A DNA stretch of 64,000 nucleotides. It comes from Breviolum minutum Mf 1.05b.01. Lineage: Eukaryota > Sar > Dinophyceae > Suessiales > Symbiodiniaceae. Positions 21,883 through 33,056 of this stretch are shown here, one piece after another (position 1 is the stretch's first letter; every line of letters starts with the position of its first letter). The position numbers and the translations under genes are program-made. The stretch is from assembly GCA_000507305.1 (NCBI GenBank), contig DF239559.1, positions 62,001 to 126,000 on the forward strand, in the 5' to 3' direction. Under the pieces are notes generated by a model. The model had not been told where the DNA came from, made no database searches, and saw only the letters and a program-made list of their open reading frames with translations.

Positions 21883-22914
21883 GAGTGACTTGGCGTGTAA
21901 TCCTTGAGGGCCACAAAACGATATTATCAAGTATTTTAGTGAAATTTTTGTGACTTAGTGATCATCGATGGACAATTATAGCTGCCCTAAAGGTGCAGTT
22001 TTTTTGACTTATTTTGGAGGGTGTAAGTAAAATTGGTGAATTTTTGGAAAATGGACGACAATGAAACCTCTGAGATCTGTAAATAGTGGGGTTAAAAAGT
22101 CTCCCTGTCACGTGGTGAGCCGGAAATTGTGCTGTTAACAGTAAGAACTTTAGAATCAACGTTTTCATTCGGTGCATGTTCATCGCGAGTAAACCCCCCT
22201 ATCCCTATGAACCAATCGGTTTCAGAACGTCTGAGATTATTTTTTATTTTGTTTCGTGATGGTCAGATGATCCTGAGAAGAAGTGTTGATGAGACAGGTT
22301 TTTCGGGGTTTTGTTGGTGAATTAGGTGTCCCAAAGCCTGATGGTTTCCTATGAAAAATGATCATTTGTTTGAGGGAGCTGGAAACGCCCGCTATTTGGA
22401 GACACACATCCATTTTGATCCGCATTATTTTCAGTGACATTTGGGTGAAGTACCAAAGTGAAGTAGTGTCAATCACCTTATGAATCTACTAAAATGGGAC
22501 CTCCGTTGCAAACTGCCAGGGGCTGACGTACATCTGGGGTTGCCAGTAGATAATAAAACCAAGTGGTGCCACTGAAGCATTTCAAACATTTTCACCCACT
22601 TCCCCTACCATGGTAAGATCATCTGGCACGTGATTCATGTGTTTGGAATCGGCTTGGAATCAGAGCCTAAGACCTTGGTAATCTTCATTTTTTGTTAAGC
22701 TGGTTCACCCAAAGCCATGCCACCCTGAAAAGAAACCACAAATGGATACTTCCCCCCCCCTGGTCGGGCAAACATTTTATATATCCATTTCCAATGTGCG
22801 TTTACAAAAAGAAGACCCAGTATTTGTATTGTGGTATTTGGGGTATGCGAGTTTCCTCCCAGGTTGCAATCATGACATGACTGTTACTGCATCCCGGGCG
22901 AGTTTCAGATCCCA

Positions 22915-23096
22915 ATGGCTAAAGGTGATGAAGATAGTTCCAGGGTGTCCAAAACCATTTCTTGGGAAGCACCAGGGCAGGGGAAAAACCTTCATCTAAA
23001 CTTTTGCCCCGGAGGGCTTAGCTTCCTACACCGACAATGCGGAGAATGCCATGGGTTTCTTGGCCTAGACACAATGGGTGAATCCGCAGCAAAATA
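22915..23096 (+). CDS. Possible exon or exons, unidentified
   Basis: Two protein-like pieces are seen. One (about 22913-22980) reads MAKGDEDSSRVSKTISWEAP. The other, after the CGGAG acceptor near 23010, reads EGLASYTDNAENAMGFLA and then meets TAG. They are in different frames, so a splice would be needed. No family is recognised. Confidence 0.35.
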
Positions 23097-24120
23097 GCCG
23101 GACGAAAATTCCGGTGTTTTTGTGTTGAATTTATCCAAAGTAAACTGCCCCGGAAAAAACAACAGAAACAAAAAACAGTGAGCCTTCAAATAGTGGGAGT
23201 CTTTCAAATCAGTGATGCGCAATGATAGGTAGTGGTATTGGTTTGAAAACAGAAGTTGAGTTTTTTAAAGATAGGGATCATCCGGAAGAGAGCAGCCATA
23301 CAGCTGCTTCTCTTCATCATAAATTTCTACAAGACTTGAACTTTAGATACAGTATCCCCAACAAGAATCTTGCATGGTTTGAAGGCCGGAAAAGGGCCCA
23401 TTTGTGACAAACTGATGATGCTATCATCTTTTTTGTGGGCGGATTTTAGGCTCAGCCTGTTTTGAAAGAAAGGCCCTTCATGTCTTTATTGCCTAACACA
23501 GCCAACCCCTAAAAGGTACTTCCTCCCCAAAAAAAACCTCGGGGATCATGGGGAAAAGATTTGGCCCCACCTTGAGTGGTCACAAAATCTGGGAAAACCC
23601 AACCCTTCAGGTTGGTGATGTTGGTGATGTTGGGGACCCTTCTTGTATGTGTTAGAAGGACCCCCCTTCAGGAAGCCTTTGTGGCTTCCTATTGTTTTTT
23701 TCACACAATTTCAGTGGAGGTCAAAGTTTTGCTTGCGGGTGATTGGGGAGTTGTTTGTCAGTCTTTTGCTGCTAGTTGATTGGAGAGTTGTTTGGCATTT
23801 TTGTGGCTGAGTTGTCAGGATGTTGCTGCTGAAGAGACTTTTGTTACATTTATTTGATTCCGGTCATCATTTTTGTCGTAGCGTTTTTGTCAAAAGAAGG
23901 CATTCATGAACACACGAGGTGCTTTGGGCGCTCGAAGATTGTTGGCAAAGGGCCCAGTTGTTGTACCATGACACTGGTATGTCCTGTGGCCGGATGATAG
24001 ATGACGTCTAACATCATTGGAAGTTTCTTTTAATAACATGCACAAAATACCACAATTGATTTTCAGATTTATTTCTTTGGTAGGGGGAAATTGTCGATCA
24101 AGAAAAACATCTCATCCAGC

Positions 24121-24188
24121 TACTCCCCCGAAAACTAGTGGAACTTGCAGGCCCATTTTCAGGTTCCATGTTAGTTTTCGGGAGTGTA
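24121..24188. repeat. Short family A hairpin element
   Basis: TACTCCCCCGAAAACTAGTG on the left pairs with CATGTTAGTTTTCGGGAGTG on the right. The loop contains TTTTCAGG. It is a shorter relative of the element at 24400. Confidence 0.8.
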
Positions 24189-24399
24189 GATGCCAGCGAA
24201 AAGAACGTGGCCCTGGTAGCATTGAAACACAAGTCTTCTTCGGTGTGGTGTTTCGTTTTTTTTTGAAAACCTTCTTGAGATCTTTACATAGACACACAAT
24301 ACACAGCTGATCTTGATCTTGCCATATTGTGTGTGGACGCAACAACAAACACAATGCGCCTTAGAATCATGAATCTGTTGAAATCCATTTTAAAAAAAG

Positions 24400-24510
24400 T
24401 ACCCTCCCTGAAACTAACATAGCTCCCTGAAAATCAATGGTTAGAAGATGAATTTCCTTTCGGGGTCCCAACTATTTTCAGAGGCAAACTGTTAGTTTCA
24501 AGGAGTGGTA
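24400..24510. repeat. Family A hairpin element
   Basis: The left arm TACCCTCCCTGAAACTAACA continues with TAGCTCCCTGAAAAT. The right arm ATTTTCAGAGGCAAACTGTT continues with AGTTTCAAGGAGTGGTA. It lies 455 bp upstream of the first EEP exon. Confidence 0.85.
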
Positions 24511-24965
24511 ACTTGTGCACTTTCTCCGCTGCTTGGATCCCAGCTGGAGAGATCTAGATTTCCATGAAGGAAAGGTATGTCGCAGGAATTTTGTGTCCTT
24601 TGTTCATTCATTGTTCAGGGGAATGATGATCCCACCCCAACAAAACGTGTCAACTTAACGCTGTTTCTGAACCAATCCGGGACACACAGACACACAGTTA
24701 TATAGAAATACCCATTTAAGATTGGACTCTACATGGTGATGTAGGATGTGGGAATCCTTCCAGTAACGCCAACAAACATGTTCTGAGAACACAAGATGGA
24801 TGTTGATGGAAAGATGATGGATTTTATTCTAAGATGTCATGAAGAATCAGATACATCCTGATCCAATCATGACGTTAGATGATGACCTTCCACTCCCCTG
24901 AATAGTTTTTCTTCAGAAAATTCATGCTTAATTGATTCGCAACACATGGCTGACCCTTCACAGCC

Positions 24966-25010
24966 ATGCGCTTTACGGTTCTCACCTACAATGTGCTGCA
25001 CAGCGCTGGC
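24966..25010 (+). CDS. EEP-family (CCR4/nocturnin/PDE12-like) phosphodiesterase, exon 1
   Basis: ATG 24966 starts MRFTVLTYNVLHSAG, the canonical first strand of the endonuclease/exonuclease/phosphatase fold (xxYNVL, with the Asn that helps bind catalytic Mg2+). An acceptor-like CTTCACAG ends at 24963, which would suit spliced-leader addition just before the ATG. The exon probably ends in phase 0 at GGC|GCTAAG (25010, a GC donor); splicing to 26277 then keeps the frame. In this family the enzyme cleaves RNA (poly(A) tails) or related phosphodiester or 2'-phosphate substrates. Which substrate applies cannot be told here. Confidence 0.8.
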
Positions 25011-26276
25011 GCTAAGAGGCAAGCCTTGCTAAGTTGAAGTCTGACTGTAGTAACTGGCTGGGGCAATACATGCGCTTATTAAATAAAGGTATACTGGGCT
25101 TCTAACTCACCTACTCACCAATTCTATTTCTTTGCCTCGAACATCCCAGTATTTTAGGAAGGGAATCTTTCCCAAGATTCCTTTCAAGTTGTTGACCGAC
25201 CGATTGTGATTTGGAAAAGCCAGATTTGATTGCTACACAAAGTGGCTTCAACACGTCTGGAAATAGATCCTGGAAGATGTTTTGTTAACCGTCCCTGTTG
25301 TCGTTGTTGCCAAATACATCCAGAAAGTCCAAAGACTTGTTGGACCACGTTTTTTGATTTTTTGTCAGGTTTTAAAGACAACAAAAAGGAGCCAAGGGGA
25401 AGTTGGAGTTTGTTAGTGTCCGGTAGATCTTCTTGGATAGCTACTGTTGAAGGAAGACTTCCTGCCCCAGTGAAACTAGTTCGTTTTATCCCATTTTTTA
25501 CTTACCGGCGGTTTTGGAAACATTTTCATGCTAGTGAAGTGGCCAGATTCTTGAAGCCATCAACAGTTTGCATGCTCAAGATTGTTTTCAGGTGGTTTCC
25601 TAAGGGGGAAATCCTGCCAACCCAATGGCCAGGCTGCTCCGTGGACGATCCCATGAGAGTGCCAGATGGTCCGTGGATCGTTTTTTGGTCTGGATAAGGT
25701 CACCTTAAAAAAAACTCGCAAAAAACCGAGTCCATCATATAGGTAATATAGGTATCTACTTCAGGATGGTTGCTGTTTGGGTATATCTAATTTCTGATTG
25801 AAAAGCCAGGTGGTTGCACATTGTTTTTTTGTTGGTGATTCTGAGCCCTGAAATATAGAGGAAGATATGAAATGCAGCTTTTGAGCTTCAATATCTTTTC
25901 AAAGGGGTTAATTTAATTGAAACCATCACCCAGATGTGATGTCATCCCAATAAAGGTCATTGTTCCCCGGTCCAAGGGATGTGGTTTGGAGGAAATCGAA
26001 TCTCTTTGCTTCACCCGTTAAAGTCGCCACCTGTACAAGTGGGTGGCCAATGTAAGGATGTAGCTGGGTTTTGATCCGAACTATCATGGAAAATCATCAC
26101 CATGGGAAGGTCTTGGACTCAATCATTACAGTCATTACATGTAAAAATGATATACCAAGTTCCAGAACTAGCACCCAAAAAATACCTTTTCTCCAGCTAG
26201 GGGGGTGGGACCCACTTGTTTTTTTCCCAGCCATGCCATGCCCAGTGGCGGTGACTCACGAACCCAAGGTTTACAG

Positions 26277-26327
26277 CGCGCCGCCGAGATGGTGATGCGC
26301 CTTGCTCCAGATGTGGCCTGCTTTCAG
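26277..26327 (+). CDS. EEP-family phosphodiesterase, exon 2 (LAPDVACFQE motif)
   Basis: Fifty-one bases in phase 0 at both ends encode RAAEMVMRLAPDVACFQ. With the first residue of the next exon this gives the family motif R..E.......PDV.CFQE, which carries the metal-binding Glu. The acceptor is TTTACAG at 26276. The exon is followed by GAGCTC, so the donor appears to be GA, a type reported for dinoflagellates, with AG|GA at both ends of the intron. Confidence 0.8.
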
Positions 26328-26379
26328 GAGCTCGGTGGTTTCGGTGCCATCTTCCGGCGGTGCGACATGAAAAAAAATG

Positions 26380-26426
26380 TCCCTTTTGGAGTGGTGTTTG
26401 AAAAAAAAACATCACCCCAAAAGGGG
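26380..26426. repeat. Intron hairpin inside the EEP gene
   Basis: TCCCTTTTGGAGTGGTGTT and AACATCACCCCAAAAGGGG are near-perfect reverse complements, 9 bases apart. They lie within the 327-bp intron 26328-26654. No other copy of this hairpin was noticed. Confidence 0.8.
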
Positions 26427-26654
26427 CGGTCCACAAGGGATTTTTTTGTTTCTCATCATTCTCATAAACAAATATTTATGTGTAAATGCATAATTATTTG
26501 TTTTTCTATACACATGTAGAATTTTGTATATATCTATTCGAATATACACAATATAGGTACAACATAGATACATATAAGCAAACTTTTGTAGTTAGAATTT
26601 TATGTGCATCCTCTTGTGTTCCGACGATTTTTTTTCGGAGCCCAACCATTCCAG

Positions 26655-26732
26655 GAATTCGATGTGGCTGCTGCGGAGACCTTCGAGCGCACCTTGGAGA
26701 AGAACTACACCTGTGTGACGTGGCCCAAACAA
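26655..26732 (+). CDS. EEP-family phosphodiesterase, exon 3
   Basis: After the acceptor CATTCCAG (26654) the frame encodes EFDVAAAETFERTLEKNYTC followed by VTWPKQ. The initial Glu completes the CFQE metal-binding motif, and the rest matches the helix and strand that follow it in CCR4-type enzymes (..D.....L...Y). It ends in phase 0 at CAA|GTGCGG. The next EEP element, DGCAVF, is not found within the following several kilobases; it lies beyond 46.9 kb. Confidence 0.8.
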
Positions 26733-26734
26733 GT

Positions 26735-27570
26735 GCGGTGAAGGAACCCAGCTGGGAAGAGGAAAAAGTACAAATGCCATGGAGGTTTTTTACTAAACAA
26801 AAAATGGTAAAAAACCGACAAAAGAAACAGGGGAGTTAGTAAGTATCTATATGGATAGCCTAGATATATTTTTATATTAAAGCAAAGTCCATGAGGATTG
26901 TGTCATCTACTTCTAATTTTTTGGAGTAATGGACACTCAAAAACTCACCATGTTTTTCCAATGGTTTTTCCATGGATCCAGGGCCCAACAGAGTTGGGGC
27001 CAACTCTTGGGCCAACGATTTTCACCCAGATTCTAATATGATTCATTGAAGAAGATCTTGGACACTACCCACCAAACCTATTCGAAAACCCCAAGATGCT
27101 GATATAGGTTTTTTGTCCTGGGACATCCTGCCAAAATGGCGTCAGATTTGGTTTAAATTTTTCAAGCTACTGAGATTTGGAGTATAGCAACTCGAGGTCA
27201 GAATTCACCGCACACTTCTTCTTTTTCAAAACTACCAGGTCTATGCGGAGGAGTATCTTCATAAGCAAGGGCCTTGGATCAACATCAAAGCATCTAAAAC
27301 TCGCACACATGCTAATGTTGATCAGCACCCCCAGAGTGGATTCGACTGTATAAGGAAATGCCCATTCTCATGCAGGGCAGGGAACACCCTGACCTCTAAA
27401 CTCATCATGTTGCACGAAAGGTGGGAAACCTGCAGTGTACGATGTGTAAACATGCTCCAATTGAGAATCAGTAAGGGTTACACTCCGGATAATAAACAAC
27501 TTTTGCAACATTTTGGCCACTTATAAAAAAGTGAAACTCATCTTCCCAACCAATTTTTTGGAAGGAATAT
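26735..27570. other. Intron-like stretch after EEP exon 3
   Basis: Mostly AT-rich, with an inverted or repeated motif around GTTGGGGCCAACTCTTGGGC (26992-27015). A small open piece near 27238-27275 (VYAEEYLHKQGPW) could be an exon but has no family support. Confidence 0.4.
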
Positions 27571-27571
27571 C

Positions 27572-27695
27572 ATACTGTTGATGGTTCAGAAATCCCAAAC
27601 AACCATCTGGGATGTAAAAAAAACCATGGTAAATAATTGGGGGAAAACTACCAACCTCAACTGGTTAGCTGGATTTCTGAACCATCAACAGTAGT
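27572..27695. repeat. Family C hairpin element with intact termini
   Basis: TACTGTTGATGGTTCAGAAA on the left and TTTCTGAACCATCAACAGTA on the right are a perfect 20-bp inverted repeat. An internal GGTAAATAATTGGGGG separates the arms. This is the best-preserved copy of the family in the window. Confidence 0.9.
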
Positions 27696-27721
27696 ATCCA
27701 TGGAAACCCAACGTTCTTTTG

Positions 27722-27835
27722 CAACTAGTAAGCATCCCAGCCAGTGACATCCCCCGATCGATGCACGTTGAGGCGATGGTGCTGCGCAACGAAGCCTTAC
27801 CACCGCAGGACGGTCCTTACTTGTCTTATATAACA
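27722..27835 (+). CDS. Possible exon, unidentified
   Basis: A GC-richer piece is open in a frame reading IPRSMHVEAMVLRNEALPPQ before CCGCAG|GACGG. It lies right after the family C element. No family is recognised; the other strand is also open here. Confidence 0.3.
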
Positions 27836-27959
27836 ACAAAGGGAGCTAGAATACCATTGATATGTTGAAGGGGTAAGGGATGAATACCATTCAATGGGGG
27901 GATGAGGAGTATTTATGATGACCAAACATTCGGGTTTTTGCGAGTTTGGCACCTCACCA

Positions 27960-28100
27960 TCCACACGAGCCAAATGAGTTGAATCTCACGGTTACCTTTC
28001 GGTCACCGGATTGGGGGTTGCCCAGTTGCATTGAGTTGGTTGGTGGAACCCATGATCAGCCGCAGATGCTTCACCATTTTTCAAGTTGGGCTACTGGTAG
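27960..28100 (+). CDS. Possible exon, unidentified
   Basis: The frame reads ELNLTVTFRSPDWGLPSCIE and then LVGGTHDQPQMLHHFSSW. The composition is protein-like, with a possible GTAGGG donor near 28095. No family is recognised. Confidence 0.35.
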
Positions 28101-29838
28101 GGACTGTTTGGCTTTTGGTAGGAACACTGACATTACAAGGTTTATGTAAGATAACTTCTAGTTGGATTTTTTGATTTTAGGGAGAAGTGAATCCGACATC
28201 TTTAACAGAAAGTTCCGTCCAGGATTGGTGGCCAATTTCCTTGATTCACCAAGGTATATATTTCTATTTACCAAAGATAGCCTCTAATTTTTCCGTAGAA
28301 CTCGTCGTAGTTTACTTAGGGTCAAGCCAACTTTTGAGGGGTCACTCATCGAGTTTTGGAATTTGCATCAGGTCATGGAAGGAACAATTTGGTGAAGTTT
28401 TATTGAATTTCCTTCAGGTTCAAAAATGTTCAACACTTCAGAAAACCTCAAAAAGTTTGTCAATATTTTATTTTTGATGAATCAATTGGCATACCTTGGC
28501 CAGAACCTCGTTTTTAATGGGGAGATCTTCCCCCGAAAGATAGGGATGTTCACATCAAAGATTATGGTCTAAAAGGTGGTTTGTGTGAAAGCAAAGGTGG
28601 TCTTTTTGCTTCCATGCTTGAATGGGTCTTTACCAAAGAGAAGATGCCTCATCTCTGTGCCCTTTTTCGTAGAATTCTTTTTGGCTGCGGTGTTCAGTAT
28701 GCGAGGCTAGTTTGCTAATACTTTCAAGAAATTGACCAAGCCTACGTATGCCACTTCGCAGTATCTCAGCACGGTAGCCTTACACAGCCTACTACGAATA
28801 GAAGTTTGGTATGGGCTACAGAGTACAATAGTCAGTCTCAGGGAAGGCTGCTCACAGGACATAATGGTATTTTTACACCCCAAACAAAAAGCATCTGCAG
28901 TTGTGACTTCAAATTGCAAACCTGTGAGCCTATACCATGCATGGTAGATTCAACATAAATTTCTTCACGTCGTTTCACGCCACATGGCCAAAGCTCAGCC
29001 ATGGACGTGAAATCGACGAAAGCGGCAGATGATGTGACTTGTTGAAATCACATTAGGGCTAAATTGATGGTTTGGCTGGAGGGTTGGTACAAGTGAGTGA
29101 TACACACATCTTTCATGATGATCATCATCCCTAGTCTCTTTCTGACACTTGGGTGTCCTGACCATCATCTGGAATCCTAATTTGTCACCTGAGAGTAAGC
29201 ATCACTTTTCATGGAGTAATCAAGGACAAGAGCGAAAACATTCACAAGAGTCATGCAGTTGTGATGTCTACACCGGACGTTGACATCATTCCAACTTGCA
29301 CCTTCATGGCTTTCCGGGTTGGTCAATTATATCAGAATTCATGCTAAAGTGCCCATCTTTCCCCCCAAATAGACAGTTGATAGAAGACATCTTGCATCAG
29401 GTTCTATAGTCATTGTAAAGGGTAGGGTACTATTCACTATTCACTATTCATAGTCATAGGGTTTCTTATAGAACATATAAGATGTCCAGAACAGCATCTC
29501 ATCAAGCTTGAAATTGATGCTTTTCCAGCAGGAGCACACCATTTTCCAGGTCAGCCATTTTTTCCAATTCGCACCCGAAACCTTCCACCCAATGCGAGGC
29601 CTTCTTTGCTCAGCTTCTGGCCGATTTAGAACATGATGGACCCGACACAGGAAACCCCTTTGGGTGGCCAAACTTTGGCGTTTGGGAGGAAAATGGCGTT
29701 TTGGTTCAGGGGAGATTGGAAGCCTCATGAATTTGGCTTGGAATTGGAGTTCTTTTTGTTGTTTTTGGTGGGAATCCCATACTTTTTGACCAACCAGACT
29801 TTCATGAGATCGGGATTTTTCCGCATTTCTTGGTCCGA

Positions 29839-29918
29839 GGAGGACATACAGATCCAGCCGGCGCGCCGCCGGCCGTGCCAAGTGTCGAAGAGGAAGATGT
29901 ATGGAGTCTAGACAGCAG
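29839..29918 (+). CDS. Exon, Pro/Ala-rich then acidic, unidentified
   Basis: The frame reads GGHTDPAGAPPAVPSVEEED followed by VWSLDS and ends in phase 2 at CAG|GTGAGG, a good donor. It contains the GC-rich GGCGCGCCGCCGGCC tract. The opposite strand is also open (177 codons), but that frame has no donor or acceptor logic. It is probably part of the gene ending at 33200. Confidence 0.5.
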
Positions 29919-30114
29919 GTGAGGTGAGCCTTGATGGCGAGGTTCTCATGATTCTGGGCAAATGTCATAACGACCATTCACCGCCGGTTGGGAATTCCCT
30001 CAAATGGATGGTGGTTTTTAGTAAGCGAAGTTTTCTCAATGCCCTTAGTTGAGGTTTAGGAATTTGCTCATATGGTTACACCGCGGTTATTTCCCTCGGA
30101 AATTGAACACCGAA

Positions 30115-30180
30115 AAAGCCAAAGTCATGAAGGTGATGGTTCAGATGAGTTTCCTTTGATCGAAATGGGTGGATTTTCAG
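30115..30180. repeat. Family A2 element ending at a 3' splice site
   Basis: AAAGTCATGAAGGTGATGGT, then TCAGATGAGTTTCCTTT, ends with TGGATTTTCAG|GTTCC. The same sequence order recurs at 39903-40022 and 46505-46580. Here the terminal TTTTCAG immediately precedes a candidate 29-base exon with a perfect GTAAGT donor, so the element may supply the acceptor. Confidence 0.6.
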
Positions 30181-30209
30181 GTTCCAGCCGTCAGATGATT
30201 GGGAGCGTA
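30181..30209 (+). CDS. Candidate 29-base micro-exon
   Basis: Bounded by TTTTCAG (ending 30180) and GTAAGT (from 30210), it encodes FQPSDDWER in one frame. Two strong splice signals at this spacing support it, but its length and unknown neighbours leave it tentative. Confidence 0.45.
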
Positions 30210-30235
30210 GTAAGTTATAACTCCATTTGCTAGCT

Positions 30236-30330
30236 AATCAGTTATATATAGTCATATTATATATATATGTCACATTGCACACGATTTGCTAACTTCCTGG
30301 CACATCCTAGTATATATATATATATAGATG
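30236..30330. repeat. TA-rich microsatellites
   Basis: Two short (TA)n runs, near 30243-30268 and 30311-30328, in a non-coding stretch. Confidence 0.8.
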
Positions 30331-30859
30331 TTTTCAAGGGAGAAAGGGGGCAAACAGAAAACTTTGATAAGTTGACCTTCCAATTAATCCTGCTAGAAAA
30401 TAAGGATTGAAAAAGAACATCGGGGTTGCTTTACATGATGGGAATACCCCGCATCAACGTACCAGTTTTGAAAGATTTGCAGCGCACAGTCTCTGGGCTC
30501 TTTGGCTGTGCAAAAAGAAACACCAAGCACCTCTGTATACCCTCCTCCCTGATCTATTAAACAATGCTTCAATGGAAAAAATGATGTTTGAACATCACCC
30601 TGCATTTTTTGTTTGTTTTAAGGCCATCATTTTTCTGGCTTAAGGACCTTGGATTTTCCACCTCCGGCTCCTTCGAACTTCACCTCTGAAGATCGAACCT
30701 TGTAACTTGGGATTTTTGTTTTGTGCAGGGATGGAATGGATCTTATATGATCCTATTTGGTTCATTCAATATGTAGAAATTCTATAATTATTAATATATA
30801 GCTGGGTGTGTCCCCCTTTCCCAGTAGTAGTCACCACCAGGATGACATTCCATTTTTAG

Positions 30860-30948
30860 GCGACAGGGGATCCCGCTCCAAACCTGGAAAAGGGGGACAA
30901 CCCAACCTGTGTGGCGGAAAAAACGGATCCATCAGGACATTTTTGGAG
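30860..30948 (+). CDS. Exon, unidentified
   Basis: After the acceptor CATTTTTAG (30859) the frame reads ATGDPAPNLEKGDNPTCVAE followed by KTDPSGHFW. A likely donor is GGAG|GTTGTG at 30949; otherwise the frame runs on to TAG at 30974. The composition is good, with no family recognised. Confidence 0.55.
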
Positions 30949-31447
30949 GTTGTGGGCCTTCTTGTTTTGCTACTAGTAAAAGACTATGATCATGTGTCTA
31001 AGTATAAAGATAGGTATACAATACTCACCACCTCTTAACTGCCATTGTCAAAATGTCCTTGCATCTTTGGGGGGAGCTATCACATGTGGGAGAGCTCTAG
31101 TATTACATAGTTAATGGGTGATAGTCCAGGTCAATGTGTTATATCTTGGGTGCGTCCCCCTCCTCGGAACGGTCCTCCTCCTCGGAACGGTGACTCATAT
31201 ATCAACTCTGACCTTCCACTATTGCTGGACAGGGGATCACCTAAACTTATAACTTATATCCACAGTTGGTCAAAACATCATTGTATTTTCCATATCAACA
31301 GTCGGTGAACCGTTGTAATCCAATGAAACCTCTACAGTACCTGTATGTACTTATCAGCTGGCCTCAGGCTTCTTCGATCAACAGTACTTGCTGGATTGTT
31401 TGACGTCATAGAGTCATAGATACAGAAAATGGTGATTTGGAAAAAGG

Positions 31448-31572
31448 TACGCTCTCTAAAACTAACATAGCCCTTGAACAATCGTGGGAAGGGGGAGACG
31501 ATCCTTTTCTTTTTTGGGACAAGGTGACAAGGCCTATTTTCAGGGGCGAGCTGTTGGTTCTTGAAAAAGGGA
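31448..31572. repeat. Diverged family A hairpin element
   Basis: TACGCTCTCTAAAACTAACA with TAGCCCTTGAA on the left partly pairs with TTTTCAGGGGCGAGCTGTTG and GTTCTTGAAAAAGGG on the right. Confidence 0.65.
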
Positions 31573-31599
31573 ATACGATGATTTTGGGCGTTGAACATT

Positions 31600-31661
31600 T
31601 CACAAAAAGCTTTCCAAGTTCACCTGAAACTCTCCTCCCACCGGTTTGTCACCAAAAACAG
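31600..31661 (+). CDS. Possible exon ending at a strong donor
   Basis: The frame reads TKSFPSSPETLLPPVCHQKQ up to CAG|GTAAGC at 31662. The upstream boundary is not clear. Probably part of the gene ending at 33200. Confidence 0.45.
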
Positions 31662-32276
31662 GTAAGCTTCAGAGAAGTGATGGCTGTAACCTCCAAATAC
31701 ATCTAATTTGAATCTATTTAAGTAGGATCAACAGTGACCAACCATGGGTATCCTCCATATCAATCCCTCAAAATAGATGGATTTGTAAAAGAGTTTCTTT
31801 GTCCAAGGGATTTCTTTAAAAGCATTTTCCAGTTCCAGCCGTTTAGTTTTTGCAGGTGTAGGTGTTTTTCAAAACCTGTACCAAGCCTTGGTTCTTAGGA
31901 TCATGTAGATTCATGTAGCCCTTTGTGGTTCTCCAATTTTATAGTCTATATTTATATGTATATTTATGCAGCTTTACACTTCACATACCTTATGATATAG
32001 GTTTCTTAGCCATGTGCAACATGTACCACAGAGATACATTTGTCATTTAGAAGATCCTTTAAGCGTAGTGTGGGAAAAATATACAATTCTTTGTAGGATG
32101 GCATGGATTAGGTGCCCCCCAACCAGTACAACCGAATGTGATTCTTTAAGCAAAGATTCCAGAATTCCACTCCACCAACCCACCAACCATTGGGTGTTTT
32201 TAAACAACAAGTAGCATGGATAGCTGTTGGCTCTAATTTTTTCTGGTAAGGTTTGTGGATTCTTCTAATTTTGTAG

Positions 32277-32434
32277 GAATTCGCGGTTGCTCCCCCAGTA
32301 GTAAGCCAGGCTGAAAAATTGCACATGAAGAAACATATTGGAACCCCCATCCCTTCCCAATGAGTTATGACGTTTCAGGCGTGCTAGCTTGGTTGCCTTC
32401 TACAAGGTTCGTAATCCAGCATCTTTGATCGAAT
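32277..32434 (+). CDS. Exons of an unidentified gene with a C-terminal FY..NP motif
   Basis: After the acceptor TTTTGTAG (32276) the frame reads EFAVAPPVVSQAEKLHMKKH followed by IGTPIPSQ. A second piece, from CGTTTCAG (32378), reads RASLVAFYKVRNPASLIE and stops at about 32433. Only 18 bases separate the first stop from the second acceptor, so a very short intron (about 40 bases, donor inside the first piece) is likely. The second piece is the first half of a motif seen at the C terminus of many protist proteins: aFY..yNP.kl..v..il..Y.G.e..L...L..KY. It continues at 33057. Confidence 0.6.
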
Positions 32435-32520
32435 CTGGGATGGGCGGGGCATGACTGAGTCCCAAATAAGATCTTGACTCAACTAAAAAGGCAACACACC
32501 CACATAAAAACCCTTAATTC

Positions 32521-32626
32521 CAGGTGGTGGTTTGAAACATTTTTTGTTTTCCACTCCTATTTGGGGAAGATGAACCAATTTACATTCTGACTCAATATTT
32601 TTCAAATCGTGTTGAAACCACCCCGG
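32521..32626. repeat. Family B hairpin element inside an intron
   Basis: CAGGTGGTGGTTTGAAACAT on the left and GTGTTGAAACCACC on the right, with the core CTATTTGGGGAAGATGAACC. It lies in the intron between about 32435 and 33056, which links two halves of one recognisable C-terminal motif. Confidence 0.8.
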
Positions 32627-33056
32627 GTATAATACGTATCCCCACTTTACATGAGTGTTAGCAATTGCCTTGTGATTCAAATGGCTGAAGTCTGTGCACG
32701 GAAACACATCCAAGTATAGCTGAGAGACTTGGTGTACTTTCACCCCAAAGAAACTCTGGAGTTGTGGTAGATGACTCCCATATCTGTGCCACTTGGGGAT
32801 TTCTATGGAAAAAGTTGACCCGAAAATCCGAAAAAAAAAGACACCAAATTTGGAAGTGGCCATTCTTGACCATGATGCAACAAAAAATATCAGACAGACA
32901 GATTTCCAATTTTTATGGGTGATATGACTAATTTCTTCTAAAACAGGAAAGGAGTTTATCTCCTAGACGTCAAAACCTGGTAATTAGAACAACTCACTAT
33001 CCAATTCTCCTGGGCTTCTGAAAAATTTCACACCTTGATCTTAGGCAAACTTACAG

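Noticed and set aside
29255..29335. DVDIIPTCTFMAFRVG considered as a thioredoxin-domain piece
   Set aside because: It resembles the PTF..F..G stretch, but no WCxxC exon or splice context was found.
29444..29977. 177-codon - strand open frame
   Set aside because: No family match; the + strand has a better exon with a GTGAGG donor inside it.
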